Positions 33,642 to 43,403 are shown, counted from the stretch's first letter. The stretch is DNA of 64,000 bases from Glaciecola sp. 33A (GCF_002836745.1 NZ_PJAR01000032.1:1-64000); one strand, 5' to 3'. A program made the numbers and translations. The notes: generated from the sequence alone by a model not told the origin.

Positions 33642-34748
33642 TTGAATAGTAATCCTCCTCAACATTCAGCAGCTAGCGCTTTCGTTCCTTATTTACAAGC
33701 AGTGGGTCGTGGGCAGAGAAGTGGACGCAGTCTCAGCCAAACTGAAGCGTGTGATGCGATGACGATGTTGCTTGAAAATCGAATTACACCTGAGCAGCGC
33801 GGTGCGTTTTTAATGCTTTTGCGCGTTCGCGAGGAAACTGCCGAAGAAATTGCGGGTTTTACTCAGGCTTGCAGAGCAACGTTACCTTATGCACTCACCA
33901 AAAATGTGGGCCAGAAAAATAGCGAAACCATTATCGATTTGGATGTAGGTGCTTATGCGGGCAAGCGTAGACAGCTTCCGTGGTTTCTTCTAGCGATAGC
34001 CTGCTTGGTTCAGGAAGGAGTGAAAGTTGGCATGCATGGCACCCAAGAGCCAGAGTCGCAAAGGTTATATATTCAATCTGTTTTGTCACAATTAAGTGCC
34101 AGCACACAAGTACACAATGAGTATTTAAAACCCGCAGAAAATCAATGGCAAGCGGCGTCTATTGAGAGTATTAAAAGCAAAATTAAACATCAAGGTTTTG
34201 TCTATGCCGACTTGTCACTGTTGCATCCGCAATTGGATGAACTTATTCAACTTCGTGAATTTTTTGGCTTGCGCTCATGCGCCAATACGTTAGCGCGTTT
34301 ACTTAATCCATTCAACGCAAGCTATTCACTACAAGGCGTACATCACAAACATTTGGACGATAAACACGTGGAGGTTGCCAGGCTGTTGCATGAACGACAC
34401 ATCCTTTGCTTTCGAGGAGAAGGGGGAGAGCCGGAGGTCGATCCATCAAAAGAAACAATCTTAAAAATCTGTCGTCAGGGCAATGTTGAGCATATTAGTT
34501 TAATACCAGAGCAACGATGGGAACTAAAACCGAAGGCGTTGGATGTGAAATTCTTATCGTCGGTGTGGCAAGGTGCGAGTATGCACAGTTATGGTGAAAA
34601 TACGGTTATTTCAACACTCGCAGCACTGTTAATTTTACTTGAAAATAAAAACCAAGAGCACGCATTCTTAGAAGCAAATAAGCTTTGGAAAGCGAGGAAT
34701 AGCAGCCGTTTCCTTGGTGTTAATACGCAATCACTACGCCGTTTATGA
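33642..34748 (+). CDS. ybiB: YbiB/TrpD2-like glycosyltransferase-fold protein
   Basis: From TTG 33642 (AAGGAG at 33624-33629, spacing 12) the product is 368 aa; a TTG at 33606 is the alternative. Domains: a helical N-terminal glycosyl transferase family domain (GRGQRSGRSLSQTEACDAMTMLLENRITPEQRGAFLMLLRVREETAEEIAGFTQA) and an anthranilate phosphoribosyltransferase-like body. In place of the usual Gly-rich PRPP loop there is DLDVGAYAGKRRQLPW, as in YbiB/TrpD2, which binds DNA and has no known TrpD activity. It overlaps or adjoins cobA. Its role in nitrate assimilation is unknown, although it is cotranscribed. Confidence 0.82.
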   Translation: MNSNPPQHSAASAFVPYLQAVGRGQRSGRSLSQTEACDAMTMLLENRITPEQRGAFLMLLRVREETAEEIAGFTQACRATLPYALTKNVGQKNSETIIDLDVGAYAGKRRQLPWFLLAIACLVQEGVKVGMHGTQEPESQRLYIQSVLSQLSASTQVHNEYLKPAENQWQAASIESIKSKIKHQGFVYADLSLLHPQLDELIQLREFFGLRSCANTLARLLNPFNASYSLQGVHHKHLDDKHVEVARLLHERHILCFRGEGGEPEVDPSKETILKICRQGNVEHISLIPEQRWELKPKALDVKFLSSVWQGASMHSYGENTVISTLAALLILLENKNQEHAFLEANKLWKARNSSRFLGVNTQSLRRL

Positions 34749-34843
34749 TGTTATTTAATCAACCTTTAGGTAGGTTTTATAGCAGTTGGCTGGTTCTTTG
34801 CAATCAAATTAACTTAATTTGATATCTTTCCCCATTGCGGTCA

Positions 34844-35467
34844 ATGAATAAAAACGACTCATATCACGAAAACACAACTGATAAGCGTGACAAGCTGAGC
34901 ATTCTGCTTATCGATGATGATCAAACTCGTGCTTCTGAGTTGATCGCCGCATTGGAAAACTCACGTTATCAGGTAAATCACTTAGTAAGTTCAGGGGCAT
35001 CCTTATTAAAACAGGTAGATGACCTGAAGCCTGATATGGTTGTTATTGATATCGAATCCCCAGACAGAGATATTCTCGACAGCCTGCACACTCTTTCTAA
35101 CTTTAATCCCAAACCGATTGTCATGTTCTCTGAACAAGAGGATGCCGACATTATTACACGTTCAGTAAAATCGGGAGTCAGTGCTTACGTTTGTGGTAAT
35201 GCTGACCCAAAAAGAGTTCGCGCAATTTTGGATGCTGCATTGGCCCGTTTTGAAGACTATCAAAGTGTTAAGCAAGAGTTGGTGAATACAAAGCAAGAAT
35301 TAGAAGCGACAAAGGTCATTGATACGGCGAAGCGTTTATTAATGAAATCAAGGAATATGTCTGAACATGAGGCGTTTCATGCATTACGTAAGATGGCGAT
35401 GGACACCGGGCAAAAAATTGAACAGGTTGCAAAAACGTTGATATCTGTTCTTAATACAATTAAGTAG
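34844..35467 (+). CDS. nasT: Nitrate-responsive ANTAR antiterminator NasT
   Basis: From ATG 34844 the product is 207 aa; a TTG nine bases earlier is possible, and neither has a clear ribosome binding site. The receiver domain (about 20-135) has ILLIDDD and the phosphoacceptor-like Asp in VVIDIESP. A coiled-coil linker (QELVNTKQELEATK) leads to the ANTAR domain (about 155-205) with AKRLLMKSRNMSEHEAFHALRKMAMDTGQKI. NasT binds hexaloop hairpins in leader RNA and prevents termination when freed from NasS by nitrate. The hairpin-terminator leaders of nirB and nrtA in this window are the evident targets. Confidence 0.93.
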   Translation: MNKNDSYHENTTDKRDKLSILLIDDDQTRASELIAALENSRYQVNHLVSSGASLLKQVDDLKPDMVVIDIESPDRDILDSLHTLSNFNPKPIVMFSEQEDADIITRSVKSGVSAYVCGNADPKRVRAILDAALARFEDYQSVKQELVNTKQELEATKVIDTAKRLLMKSRNMSEHEAFHALRKMAMDTGQKIEQVAKTLISVLNTIK

Positions 35468-35616
35468 AACGGCCCTTGGCAGAGTGAGTAACCGTAACGT
35501 AGAAGTAAATTTAATGATGAAAAAAAACAAAATTGGGCTGTCGTATAACGTAATAGTCGTCGTAAGACTTTTGCAAAAAGCGTCAACCAGAACACGTTTC
35601 CGAATGGAGAAATACC

Positions 35617-36708
35617 ATGTCAGTTGAAGTTAAGCTTGGTTTTGTTCCTTTGACCGACAGTGCGCCCTTAATCGTTGCACAGGAGTTGGGATATTTTCGA
35701 GAGTTTGAATTAGATGTTAAATTATGTCCACAAAACTCATGGTCAACGCTGCGAGATAAATTGCAAACGGGTTTGCTTGATGCAGCTCAACTATTAGCTC
35801 CTATACCTCTTGCTAGTTCACTTGGGCTTGGTGGCATGCAAGTACAAATGACGATACCCATGGTACTGAGCCAAAATGGCAACGCCATTTCACTCTCTCG
35901 TGTTTTGTGTGACGAAATATTATTGGATAACAAACTATCTGAATTACCTTTTCCAATGCCATCAAACTTATTAACTAAGATTGTGCAAAGACGGGCTAAG
36001 AAAGGAGAAAAAAAGCTTCGCTTTGCGACTGTATTTCCTTACAGCTGCCACCAATATCAGTTGTTGGATTGGTTGAAGGCGGCAAATGTGCATAACGACA
36101 TTGATGTGATCACTATTCCACCTAGTGAAATGTCAGGCTCGCTGGAGTCAGGTTTAATTGATGGATTCTGCGTTGGCGGGCCTTGGAGCGCAAAATCGGT
36201 GCGTGAAGGAACGGGCGTGACGGTGTTAACCTCGTATCATATTTGGCAAGACAAAGCAGAAAAAGTCCTCGGAATAACCGACGCTTTTTACCAAAAAGAG
36301 CCAGAATTGATTGCTAAGCTGTGTGCCGCTCTGCTCTTAGCGTGCGAATGGTTACAACATTTACCCAACAGATTCGAAGCTGCCAAGCTGATGTCGCAAA
36401 GCGGTTACTTAAATGAACCTATCGAGGTTATCGCACCTTCACTATTAGGCAGTTGCTTGATCCAGCAAAATCAATCACCTCAACATGTTCCTCATTACAA
36501 CCGTTTTTATGAGTCGGATTTCATTGTGGTTAATTCACCCACATTAGAATTGCAACAGTGGCTGTTACAAAAGATGCTCGACAGTCATCAGATATCACCA
36601 AACGATGCTCAGCAGATTGTGGTAACACAGATTATGCAAAAAATTGTGAATACGGCATGCTTTGATGAAGCAATAGCATTACTCGAAAAACAAAGACATA
36701 AATACTGA
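35617..36708 (+). CDS. nasS: Nitrate sensor NasS (NrtA/CmpA-like, cytoplasmic)
   Basis: The product is 363 aa and begins directly with the binding-protein fold (VKLGFVPLTDSAPLIVAQELGYFREFEL), with no signal peptide. That separates NasS from the exported NrtA 440 bp downstream, which it resembles (FVPLTDSAPL versus [22 protein letters not shown] versus [12 protein letters not shown]). Known function: without nitrate NasS binds and holds NasT; nitrate or nitrite releases it. It follows nasT after 149 bp, in the usual order. Confidence 0.93.
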   Translation: MSVEVKLGFVPLTDSAPLIVAQELGYFREFELDVKLCPQNSWSTLRDKLQTGLLDAAQLLAPIPLASSLGLGGMQVQMTIPMVLSQNGNAISLSRVLCDEILLDNKLSELPFPMPSNLLTKIVQRRAKKGEKKLRFATVFPYSCHQYQLLDWLKAANVHNDIDVITIPPSEMSGSLESGLIDGFCVGGPWSAKSVREGTGVTVLTSYHIWQDKAEKVLGITDAFYQKEPELIAKLCAALLLACEWLQHLPNRFEAAKLMSQSGYLNEPIEVIAPSLLGSCLIQQNQSPQHVPHYNRFYESDFIVVNSPTLELQQWLLQKMLDSHQISPNDAQQIVVTQIMQKIVNTACFDEAIALLEKQRHKY

Positions 36709-36846
36709 TTATGACGTTCCTGATTTTGCTAAAGACGAAACCAACAAGCACAGCAATAGTGCAATTTGCACAAAGTTGATTCATTTGACTGGATCATAAC
36801 TTCGTTGTTAAATTGTTAAGGCTTTGATTATAAACAAGTAAAAAGT

Positions 36847-36862
36847 TGGCATTAATGATGCA
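36847..36862 (+). promoter_or_regulatory. Sigma-54 (-24/-12) promoter of nrtA
   Basis: TGGCATTAATGATGCA has GG and GC separated by 10 bp and fits TGGCAYRNNNNTTGCW with two mismatches. Transcription would start near 36873, giving a leader of about 275 nt. NtrC-dependent activation under nitrogen limitation is the expected consequence. Confidence 0.6.
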
Positions 36863-37011
36863 AAGCCACAGTGAAAGTTAGAAAGCTGATAGCGAACAAA
36901 ATGTGTGTTTGTCGGGACATTTATTTTGTGGTTAGCAGCTTGAATGAGAAATGTAGTCCTGTGATCAGTATTACATTTACTTATTTATAATAATAAGAAA
37001 CTAACGACGAG

Positions 37012-37045
37012 GAATAACTATCACCAAAGATGGTGTCAGTTATTC
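37012..37045 (+). promoter_or_regulatory. ANTAR (NasT) hairpin in the nrtA leader
   Basis: Lower stem GAATAACT/AGTTATTC, small internal loop, upper stem CACC/GGTG, and hexaloop AAAGAT (37026-37031) with A1 and G4 exactly as in ANTAR RNA targets. It sits 11 nt before the terminator stem. Confidence 0.75.
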
Positions 37046-37056
37046 AGGCAAAGTAG

Positions 37057-37103
37057 CCCACGATGAAAAGATAGTAATGTCTCTTCAACGTGGGTTTTTT
37101 TTT
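37057..37103 (+). terminator. Leader terminator before nrtA
   Basis: Stem CCCACG (37057-37062) with CGTGGG (37089-37094), followed by nine T. It lies 46 bp upstream of the nrtA start and must be bypassed for expression. Confidence 0.78.
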
Positions 37104-37149
37104 GGATTTTTATCGGTTTTATCAATATTAAAAGAGAAAGGATCATCCT

Positions 37150-38556
37150 ATGGTTAATCAAAAAATGAAGACATTTAACACCTCAATGAGGCCGGTTTTA
37201 GTCGCAGTTATAGCTATTACGTTTTTCTCTTTATGTGTAAATATGCAGTTGGCCCAAGCGCAAACGAAAGTAGGTTACGCCGAAAAAGAAGAGCTTAAAA
37301 TCGGCTTTATTAAACTAACTGATATGGCGCCATTAGCGGTGGCTTATGAAAAAGGCTATTTCGAAGACGAAGGCTTGTATGTCACGTTAGAAGCTCAAGC
37401 TAATTGGAAAGTACTTTTGGATCGAGTTATTGATGGCCAGCTTGACGGTGCTCATATGTTAGCGGGTCAACCTTTGGGCGCGACGATTGGATTTGGAACT
37501 CAGGCTCACATTATCACTGCTTTCAGTATGGATTTGAATGGAAACGCGATTACCGTATCCAATGATGTTTGGGCTCAGATGAAGCCAAATATTAAACATA
37601 AAAATGGCAGACCAGTGCATCCAATTACAGCTGATGCACTAAAACCTGTTGTGGATAGATACGCTGCACAAGGTAAGCCTTTTAAGATGGGTATGGTATT
37701 TCCAGTATCTACGCATAATTACGAATTACGTTATTGGTTAGCGGCGGGTGGCATTCACCCGGGCTACTATGCACCCCATAAAGGCGACACAAGCGGGCAA
37801 ATTGACGCACAAGCGTTGTTGTCTGTAACACCGCCACCACAAATGCCAGCGACCATGGAAGCAGGCACTATTGATGGTTACTGTGTGGGTGAGCCGTGGA
37901 ATCAGCAAGCGGTCATTAAAGGTATTGGAGTGCCCGTTATTACCGACTACGAAATTTGGAAAAACAATCCTGAAAAAGTATTTGGCGTCAGCGCCCAGTG
38001 GGCACAAGAGAATCCAAATACCCACATTCGTGTTGTAAAAGCAATGATTAGAGCGGCAATGTGGTTGGATGAAAATGATAATGCAAACCGAGTAGAAGCC
38101 GTCAAGATACTTGCAAGAAGCTCCTATGTGGGTGCCGACGAAGAGGTTATCGCAAACAGTATGACCGGGACCTTTGAGTACGAAAAAGGCGATAAACGTG
38201 AGATACCCGACTTCAACGTATTTTTTCGCTACAACGCAACCTATCCATTCTTTAGTGATGCGATTTGGTATTTGACTCAAATGCGGCGCTGGGGACAAAT
38301 TGAAGAGCCTAAGTCTGACGACTGGTTTATGGCTACTGCAAAGAAAGTATACAAGCCTAAAATCTATGCTGTTGCTGCTAAAGAACTGATTAGCGAGGGT
38401 AAAGCGAAAGCATCCGACTTCCCTGACTTTGCAACGGAAACAGGGTTTAAGCCTCCTCAAAGCGAATTTATCGACAATGTGACTTATGACGCTACAACAC
38501 CCAATGCCTATCTGAACTCATTTGCTATTGGTTTAAAAGCAGATAGCAAAATCTAA
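37150..38556 (+). CDS. nrtA: ABC nitrate transporter, periplasmic binding protein
   Basis: The product is 468 aa with a signal peptide (about 1-37, ending LAQAQ). The binding-protein fold follows: [29 protein letters not shown], then [14 protein letters not shown] and [22 protein letters not shown]. These match NrtA/NasF of the nitrate/nitrite uptake family. It captures nitrate in the periplasm and delivers it to NrtB. It is the first gene of nrtA-nrtB-nrtD-porin, controlled by the attenuator leader upstream. Confidence 0.95.
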   Translation: MVNQKMKTFNTSMRPVLVAVIAITFFSLCVNMQLAQAQTKVGYAEKEELKIGFIKLTDMAPLAVAYEKGYFEDEGLYVTLEAQANWKVLLDRVIDGQLDGAHMLAGQPLGATIGFGTQAHIITAFSMDLNGNAITVSNDVWAQMKPNIKHKNGRPVHPITADALKPVVDRYAAQGKPFKMGMVFPVSTHNYELRYWLAAGGIHPGYYAPHKGDTSGQIDAQALLSVTPPPQMPATMEAGTIDGYCVGEPWNQQAVIKGIGVPVITDYEIWKNNPEKVFGVSAQWAQENPNTHIRVVKAMIRAAMWLDENDNANRVEAVKILARSSYVGADEEVIANSMTGTFEYEKGDKREIPDFNVFFRYNATYPFFSDAIWYLTQMRRWGQIEEPKSDDWFMATAKKVYKPKIYAVAAKELISEGKAKASDFPDFATETGFKPPQSEFIDNVTYDATTPNAYLNSFAIGLKADSKI

Positions 38557-38593
38557 TTTGCATTGGATAAAGTCGACTTTAGGAGTGAATCTT

Positions 38594-39586
38594 ATGATGA
38601 AAACTAATATAGCCCCTGTAATATTTCGAAAAATACAGCAAAACGTTATTCAAGAACGATTTTTCGCAGGCCTTAACGCCATGCTATTACCTATCATAGG
38701 TATACTGATTTTTATCGCTTTGTGGGCCGCGGTAGCTAAAAACATTGATACGTCATTGGGCGAATTTCCCGGGCCAACGCAAGTATGGGAGCAGTCTTTC
38801 ATATTGGTCAATGAGCATAAAGCGCAACACGAAAAAGCCGAAGCATTTTATGAAAGACTGGAAAAACGTAATGCCAAGCGTGTTGCCGAGGACCCTGACT
38901 ATGTTCCTACCCTTAAAATATTTACAGGAGCTCCCACCTTCTTTGACCAAATTTGGACTAGCTTATATACCGTTGCAGTGGGTTTCTTTGTGGCTTCGAT
39001 TATTGCGGTTCCATTAGGTATTTTATGTGGATTGAGCAAAGGAACTTACGCTGCGATTAACCCGCTCATTCAATTATTCAAGCCTGTGTCGCCATTAGCT
39101 TGGTTACCTTTGGTAACGATGGTGGTGAGTGCAGTCTATGTAAGTGATGATCCGATGTTTTCAAAATCATTCATTACCTCCGCGGTTACGGTAAGTCTAT
39201 GTTGTTTATGGCCAACATTAATTAACACGGCCGTGGGTGTGTCAAGCATCGACAAGGACCTCATTAATGTCAGTAAAGTATTACGTTTAAATGCATTTAA
39301 GCATGTATTGAAGATTGTATTACCATCTTCTATTCCTGCCATTTTTACCGGTTTAAGACTCAGTTTGGGCATTGGTTGGATGGTACTTATAGCTGCTGAA
39401 ATGTTGGCGCAAAACCCTGGGCTAGGCAAGTTTGTGTGGGATGAGTTTCAAAACGGAAGTTCAGAATCACTTGCCCGAATTATGGTCGCGGTCCTGACAA
39501 TTGGGGTTATTGGTTTCATTTTAGATAGGCTTATGTTGTCGGTTCAACGACATGTGAGCTGGGACAAGAGTGTTTCGTTAAGATAA
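38594..39586 (+). CDS. nrtB: ABC nitrate transporter, permease
   Basis: ATG 38594 follows AGGAG at good spacing; a TTG at 38558 is rejected. The product is 330 aa with about six transmembrane segments and a charged insert of about 50 residues after the first (HKAQHEKAEAFYERLEKRN region), typical of proteobacterial NrtB. The EAA-like loop is LRLNAFKHVLKIVLPSSIPAIFTGLRLSLGIGWMVLIAAEML. It forms the inner-membrane channel. Confidence 0.94.
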   Translation: MMKTNIAPVIFRKIQQNVIQERFFAGLNAMLLPIIGILIFIALWAAVAKNIDTSLGEFPGPTQVWEQSFILVNEHKAQHEKAEAFYERLEKRNAKRVAEDPDYVPTLKIFTGAPTFFDQIWTSLYTVAVGFFVASIIAVPLGILCGLSKGTYAAINPLIQLFKPVSPLAWLPLVTMVVSAVYVSDDPMFSKSFITSAVTVSLCCLWPTLINTAVGVSSIDKDLINVSKVLRLNAFKHVLKIVLPSSIPAIFTGLRLSLGIGWMVLIAAEMLAQNPGLGKFVWDEFQNGSSESLARIMVAVLTIGVIGFILDRLMLSVQRHVSWDKSVSLR

Positions 39587-39619
39587 ACGAGGCAACAAAC
39601 TTCATTGCTAGGAGTCATT

Positions 39620-40498
39620 ATGACCAAACCAATACAAAACAAGACAAGTGGACAGCAACGGCATTTAGAGTTATCCGATGTAGGCATTGACTTCCCGACA
39701 GCTAAAGGGCCATTTTGTGCCTTGAAAAATGTAAATTTAAAGATTTCAAAAGGTGAATTTATTAGTTTAATTGGTCACTCTGGATGCGGTAAGTCTACGG
39801 TGTTGAATATTGTTGCTGGACTTTATCAAGCCACAACAGGTGGTGTGATATTAGACAACGCTGAAGTTAATGAGCCGGGTCCCGAGCGTGCTGTGGTATT
39901 TCAAAATCACTCATTGTTACCTTGGCTTTCGGTTTATAAAAATGTTGAGCTTGCAGTAAAGCAAACCCGAAATGGGCGCTCTAGGGCTGAAATGAAAGCA
40001 TGGGTTGAGCATAACTTAGCCCTTGTGCACATGACGCATGCTGCCGACAAACTTCCCTCTGAACTTTCAGGTGGAATGAAACAGCGTGTAGGTATCGCGC
40101 GAGCTCTGTCGATGCAGCCTAAAGTGTTGCTTATGGATGAGCCTTTTGGTGCGCTAGATGCATTAACTCGTGCTCATTTGCAGGATTCCGTGATGGAAAT
40201 ACATGCCTCATTAGGCAACACCGTTATTATGATCACTCATGATGTAGATGAAGCGGTATTACTATCAAATAGGATTGTAATGATGACCAATGGACCTGCG
40301 GCAACAATAGGTGAAATACTAGACGTTGACTTGGAAAGACCTCGCAATCGTCTTGCAATGACCGACAACCTAAAATATAACCAGTATCGACATGCGGTAC
40401 TGACCTTTCTATATGAGAAACAAAATAAAATTCAAACGGTGAGCAGAGTTAAGGCTGATATTGCGCAAAGTAAGAAAAAGTCCAGCAGTGCAGCTTAA
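39620..40498 (+). CDS. nrtD: ABC nitrate transporter, ATPase
   Basis: ATG 39620 has TAGGAG upstream; a TTG at 39605 is rejected. The product is 292 aa. Walker A GHSGCGKS (about 54-61), Q-loop VVFQNHSLLPWLSV, signature LSGGMKQRVGIARAL, and Walker B LLMDEPFGALDAL are all intact. It lacks the extra C-terminal binding-protein domain of cyanobacterial NrtC, so it is the NrtD type, and one such ATPase should form the homodimer. Confidence 0.94.
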   Translation: MTKPIQNKTSGQQRHLELSDVGIDFPTAKGPFCALKNVNLKISKGEFISLIGHSGCGKSTVLNIVAGLYQATTGGVILDNAEVNEPGPERAVVFQNHSLLPWLSVYKNVELAVKQTRNGRSRAEMKAWVEHNLALVHMTHAADKLPSELSGGMKQRVGIARALSMQPKVLLMDEPFGALDALTRAHLQDSVMEIHASLGNTVIMITHDVDEAVLLSNRIVMMTNGPAATIGEILDVDLERPRNRLAMTDNLKYNQYRHAVLTFLYEKQNKIQTVSRVKADIAQSKKKSSSAA

Positions 40499-40637
40499 TA
40501 ATATATTGGCACTAATTTGCAGTTTAGACCCTAGCTTAATTGCCATTACAAACCACACACGCACATAAGCACTGCATCGCTAGCGACAAAAAGCAATCGG
40601 GCACAAGTATCCATTTATTAAAATATAGAGAACACTC

Positions 40638-41858
40638 ATGATCGGAAAATTCAATTTACTAACAGCTATTGCTTCTGTGCTAATTTTGGCTGGTGTATCG
40701 TCATCTACTTTTGCCGCTGATTCAGTTTATCAAGCATTGAGTTCAGGAAAAGCCACAGGTAACTTCAACTTGAGATATGAGGGTGTATCTCAAGACAATA
40801 CAATAAAAGAAGCAAGTGCATTTACTTTGCGCACACGACTCGGCTATACAACCGCTGAATTAGAGGGCTGGTCAGTTTCATTTGAACTAGAAGATAACCG
40901 CATTGTGCTTGGCCAAGGCGACTATACTGTTGGTCCGACGGGATACAATTTGGGTGAATATTCGGTCATTGCTGACCCAGAATTTACCGAGCTAGACCAA
41001 GCTTTCGTGCAGTATAAAAAAGATAAATTAACAGTCAAGTTAGGTCGTCAAGTTATTGCTTTAGATGGACAGCGTTTTGTTGGCCATGTTGGTTGGCGTC
41101 AAGACCGTCAAACCTTCGATGCGGCAACGGCTATTTACGCGGTTAATGAAAAACTCAAAGTACAATATAGCTACCTTAATCAACGTAATCGTATTTTCGG
41201 TGAGGCGGCGGACTTAGATTCAAAGGATCATCTGTTCAACCTTAACTACAAAACTCACTCTGGTGTTTTCACTGCTTATAGTTATCTGCTAGAAGTAGAT
41301 AATGCGACGAATAATGCGTTGGACACCTATGGTATAAGTTTTAAAGGTAAAACTACAGCGGCAGATACAGACGATAGTACCTTTGTATATGCTGTCGAAT
41401 ATGCAACGCAGAGCAGTGAAAGCGGCAATACGGATTTTACTGCTGATTATTTATTCGCCGAAATTGGTGTGAATATTTCTAGCTTAACCGCAAAAATAGC
41501 TTATGAAGTCTTAGGGTCCGATGGCGGTAACTATGCTTTTGCAACACCTTTAGCAACGCTACACAAATTTAATGGTTGGTCAGATCAATTCTTAGGCACG
41601 CCATCACAAGGCTTAGTCGATGTCATATTTACCCTCTCGGGGAAAGTCGGTGGTGGCAACTGGATCGCAGCCTATCATGACTTCTCGGCGGATAAGCCGA
41701 CACAGAACGTTGATGATTTAGGCGCAGAAATTAACTTACAGTATACAAGGCTATTTGCTACGCATTATACTGCGGCAATAAAATATGCAAGCTATTCTGG
41801 GGAAAGTGGCAGAGTAGATGCAGACAAAATATGGTTATGGGTAAGTACCAAATTTTAA
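40638..41858 (+). CDS. Outer-membrane porin, alginate-export-like beta-barrel
   Basis: The product is 406 aa. The signal peptide (about 1-27) ends STFAA. The rest shows alternating beta-strands and ends in Phe, as outer-membrane barrels do (IWLWVSTKF). Motifs LGRQVIALDGQRFVGHVGWRQDRQTFDA match the alginate-export-like porin family. It follows nrtD after 139 bp and is closed by a terminator, so it is probably the outer-membrane entry channel for nitrate in this operon. Specificity is inferred from position only. Confidence 0.85.
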   Translation: MIGKFNLLTAIASVLILAGVSSSTFAADSVYQALSSGKATGNFNLRYEGVSQDNTIKEASAFTLRTRLGYTTAELEGWSVSFELEDNRIVLGQGDYTVGPTGYNLGEYSVIADPEFTELDQAFVQYKKDKLTVKLGRQVIALDGQRFVGHVGWRQDRQTFDAATAIYAVNEKLKVQYSYLNQRNRIFGEAADLDSKDHLFNLNYKTHSGVFTAYSYLLEVDNATNNALDTYGISFKGKTTAADTDDSTFVYAVEYATQSSESGNTDFTADYLFAEIGVNISSLTAKIAYEVLGSDGGNYAFATPLATLHKFNGWSDQFLGTPSQGLVDVIFTLSGKVGGGNWIAAYHDFSADKPTQNVDDLGAEINLQYTRLFATHYTAAIKYASYSGESGRVDADKIWLWVSTKF

Positions 41859-41876
41859 TTTAATATAAAGTACAAA

Positions 41877-41900
41877 GGGGGCTTAGGAGGCTCTTTTTTT
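41877..41900 (+). terminator. Terminator after the porin gene
   Basis: GGGCTT (41879-41884) pairs with AGGCTC (41888-41893), allowing G-U pairs, across a three-base loop, followed by seven T. Confidence 0.55.
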
Positions 41901-42254
41901 GCTTTCTTAAACATCCCTTCTCTTACTTCTTCTCGCACTCTTGCTTGGCTAATGGTAAATGATTCATCCTTTGACAAAAACTAGCCATCAGGGTATACCT
42001 ATAGCATAAAACGATTATACCGTTGATTTAACTACCGCTTGCGATCCGTTTAACGACGTTAATGTAAACGCGAGGTCATACAATTTTGATATTCAAACAT
42101 CAATTAGTGACCAGTGCAGCAGCAAAAAAATAATAATAATAATATCTAAAAGATAACCAAAAAACGACAGGAAAACTTGTAAATAATGCAGGTGGTCTTT
42201 TGTGCCTGATAAAAAGTACTTATATAATCTGAGCCAACCAAAAAAGGAGGCTAA
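41901..42254. other. Intergenic stretch upstream of pntAA
   Basis: No gene is seen. The perfect ribosome binding site AAGGAGG for pntAA ends it. An AT-rich segment (about 42120-42150, poly-AATAAT) is present. Confidence 0.5.
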
Positions 42255-43403
42255 ATGAGCATAATAGGGTTTGTCAAAGAGCACGCAGAGAATGAGCGTC
42301 GGTGCAGCATACTTCCAATAAATGTCAAAGCTTATATAAAGCTCGGGGCGACAATTTTAGTCGAATCTGGGATTGGAAAAAGTATCAATATTACTGACTC
42401 AGAGTACACTGACGAAGGTGCAACAGTTGAAACCGATAGGGCTTCTTTGTTGGCAAAAGCTGATTTTTTGATGTCAATTCACGCTTTGGAAAAAGTTGAT
42501 TTAGAAAAGACCAAAACGACGGTTTGTTGCATGAGCTTTTTAGACCCCTTTAATGCACTTGAGCACATAAAATGGTTGCAACAGTCGGGTCGTTCAGCAT
42601 TAAGTGTTGAAATGATCCCGCGCAGCAGTCGCTGCCAAAAAATGGACGCATTAAGCTCGCAAGCGAGTTTGGCAGGTTACGTCATGGTGGCGAAAGCGAT
42701 GTCAATCTTACCTCGGATTTTCCCAATGATGATGACACCAGCGGGTACGTTAAAACCTTCCAAAGTGTTTGTTATTGGTGCTGGTGTGGCGGGTCTTCAA
42801 GCTATCGCTACGGCCAAACGCCTAGGTGCGGCAGTAATTGCATACGACACGCGTGAAGTTGTTGCCGAACAAGTAAGATCTTTGGGGGCTAAATTTTTAG
42901 CGATTGATATTGGTGAAACAGGACAAACAGATCAAGGGTATGCGAAAGCGCTTACCCCAGAACAAATTGAAATTCAGCAACAAGCACAAGCCGAATGTAT
43001 CAGCAGTTCCGACGTGGTGATAACCACTGCGCAATTATTCGGCAGGAAACCACCGTTACTTATCAAAAAAGACGTTATTGCGAAAATGAAGCCAGGCAGT
43101 GTGATTGTTGATATGGCGGCCGAAAATGGCGGCAATGTTGAAGGTAGTGTCGCGGGCTCCATCGTAACGGTTGAAGGCGTTACGGTAATTGGTACTGGAA
43201 ATTGGGCGAGCGAAGTTGCATTGGATGCGAGTCAAATGTACGCGAATAATTTGCAGGCGCTATTGCTGGAATTTTGGGACACTGAAACTAAAAAAATAGT
43301 CCTTAATTTGGAAGACGATATTCTGCAAACTGCACTAATCACTCACAATGGTGAGCTAATTAATTCAACTATTAAAGCGTTGTTAACACAGGAGAGCGTG
43401 TGA
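42255..43403 (+). CDS. pntAA: NAD(P) transhydrogenase subunit alpha part 1
   Basis: The product is 382 aa and ends before the membrane helices, so PntA is split here. It begins like the family (GFVKEHAENERRCSILPINV). The NAD-binding domain I has VFVIGAGVAGLQAIATAKRLGA (about 170-190), and the RQD-type mobile loop region follows (MAAENGGNVEGS). It binds NAD(H) in the cytoplasm. Together with PntAB and PntB it couples the proton gradient to hydride transfer from NADH to NADP+. The stop touches the pntAB start. Confidence 0.94.
   Translation: MSIIGFVKEHAENERRCSILPINVKAYIKLGATILVESGIGKSINITDSEYTDEGATVETDRASLLAKADFLMSIHALEKVDLEKTKTTVCCMSFLDPFNALEHIKWLQQSGRSALSVEMIPRSSRCQKMDALSSQASLAGYVMVAKAMSILPRIFPMMMTPAGTLKPSKVFVIGAGVAGLQAIATAKRLGAAVIAYDTREVVAEQVRSLGAKFLAIDIGETGQTDQGYAKALTPEQIEIQQQAQAECISSSDVVITTAQLFGRKPPLLIKKDVIAKMKPGSVIVDMAAENGGNVEGSVAGSIVTVEGVTVIGTGNWASEVALDASQMYANNLQALLLEFWDTETKKIVLNLEDDILQTALITHNGELINSTIKALLTQESV

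Larger units (their letters stand above)
36709..37149 (+). promoter_or_regulatory. Promoter and attenuator leader of the nrtABD-porin operon
   Basis: These 441 bp contain no gene. In order they hold a sigma-54-type promoter (36847-36862), a first hairpin AAATGTA/TACATTT (36949-36978), an ANTAR hairpin (37012-37045) and an intrinsic terminator (37057-37103). The nrtA ribosome binding site (AAAGGA) follows. The layout is a NasT-controlled antitermination leader. Confidence 0.7.

Noticed and set aside
37738-38460. 240-codon minus-strand frame
   Set aside because: Shadow of nrtA; no ribosome binding site and biased composition.
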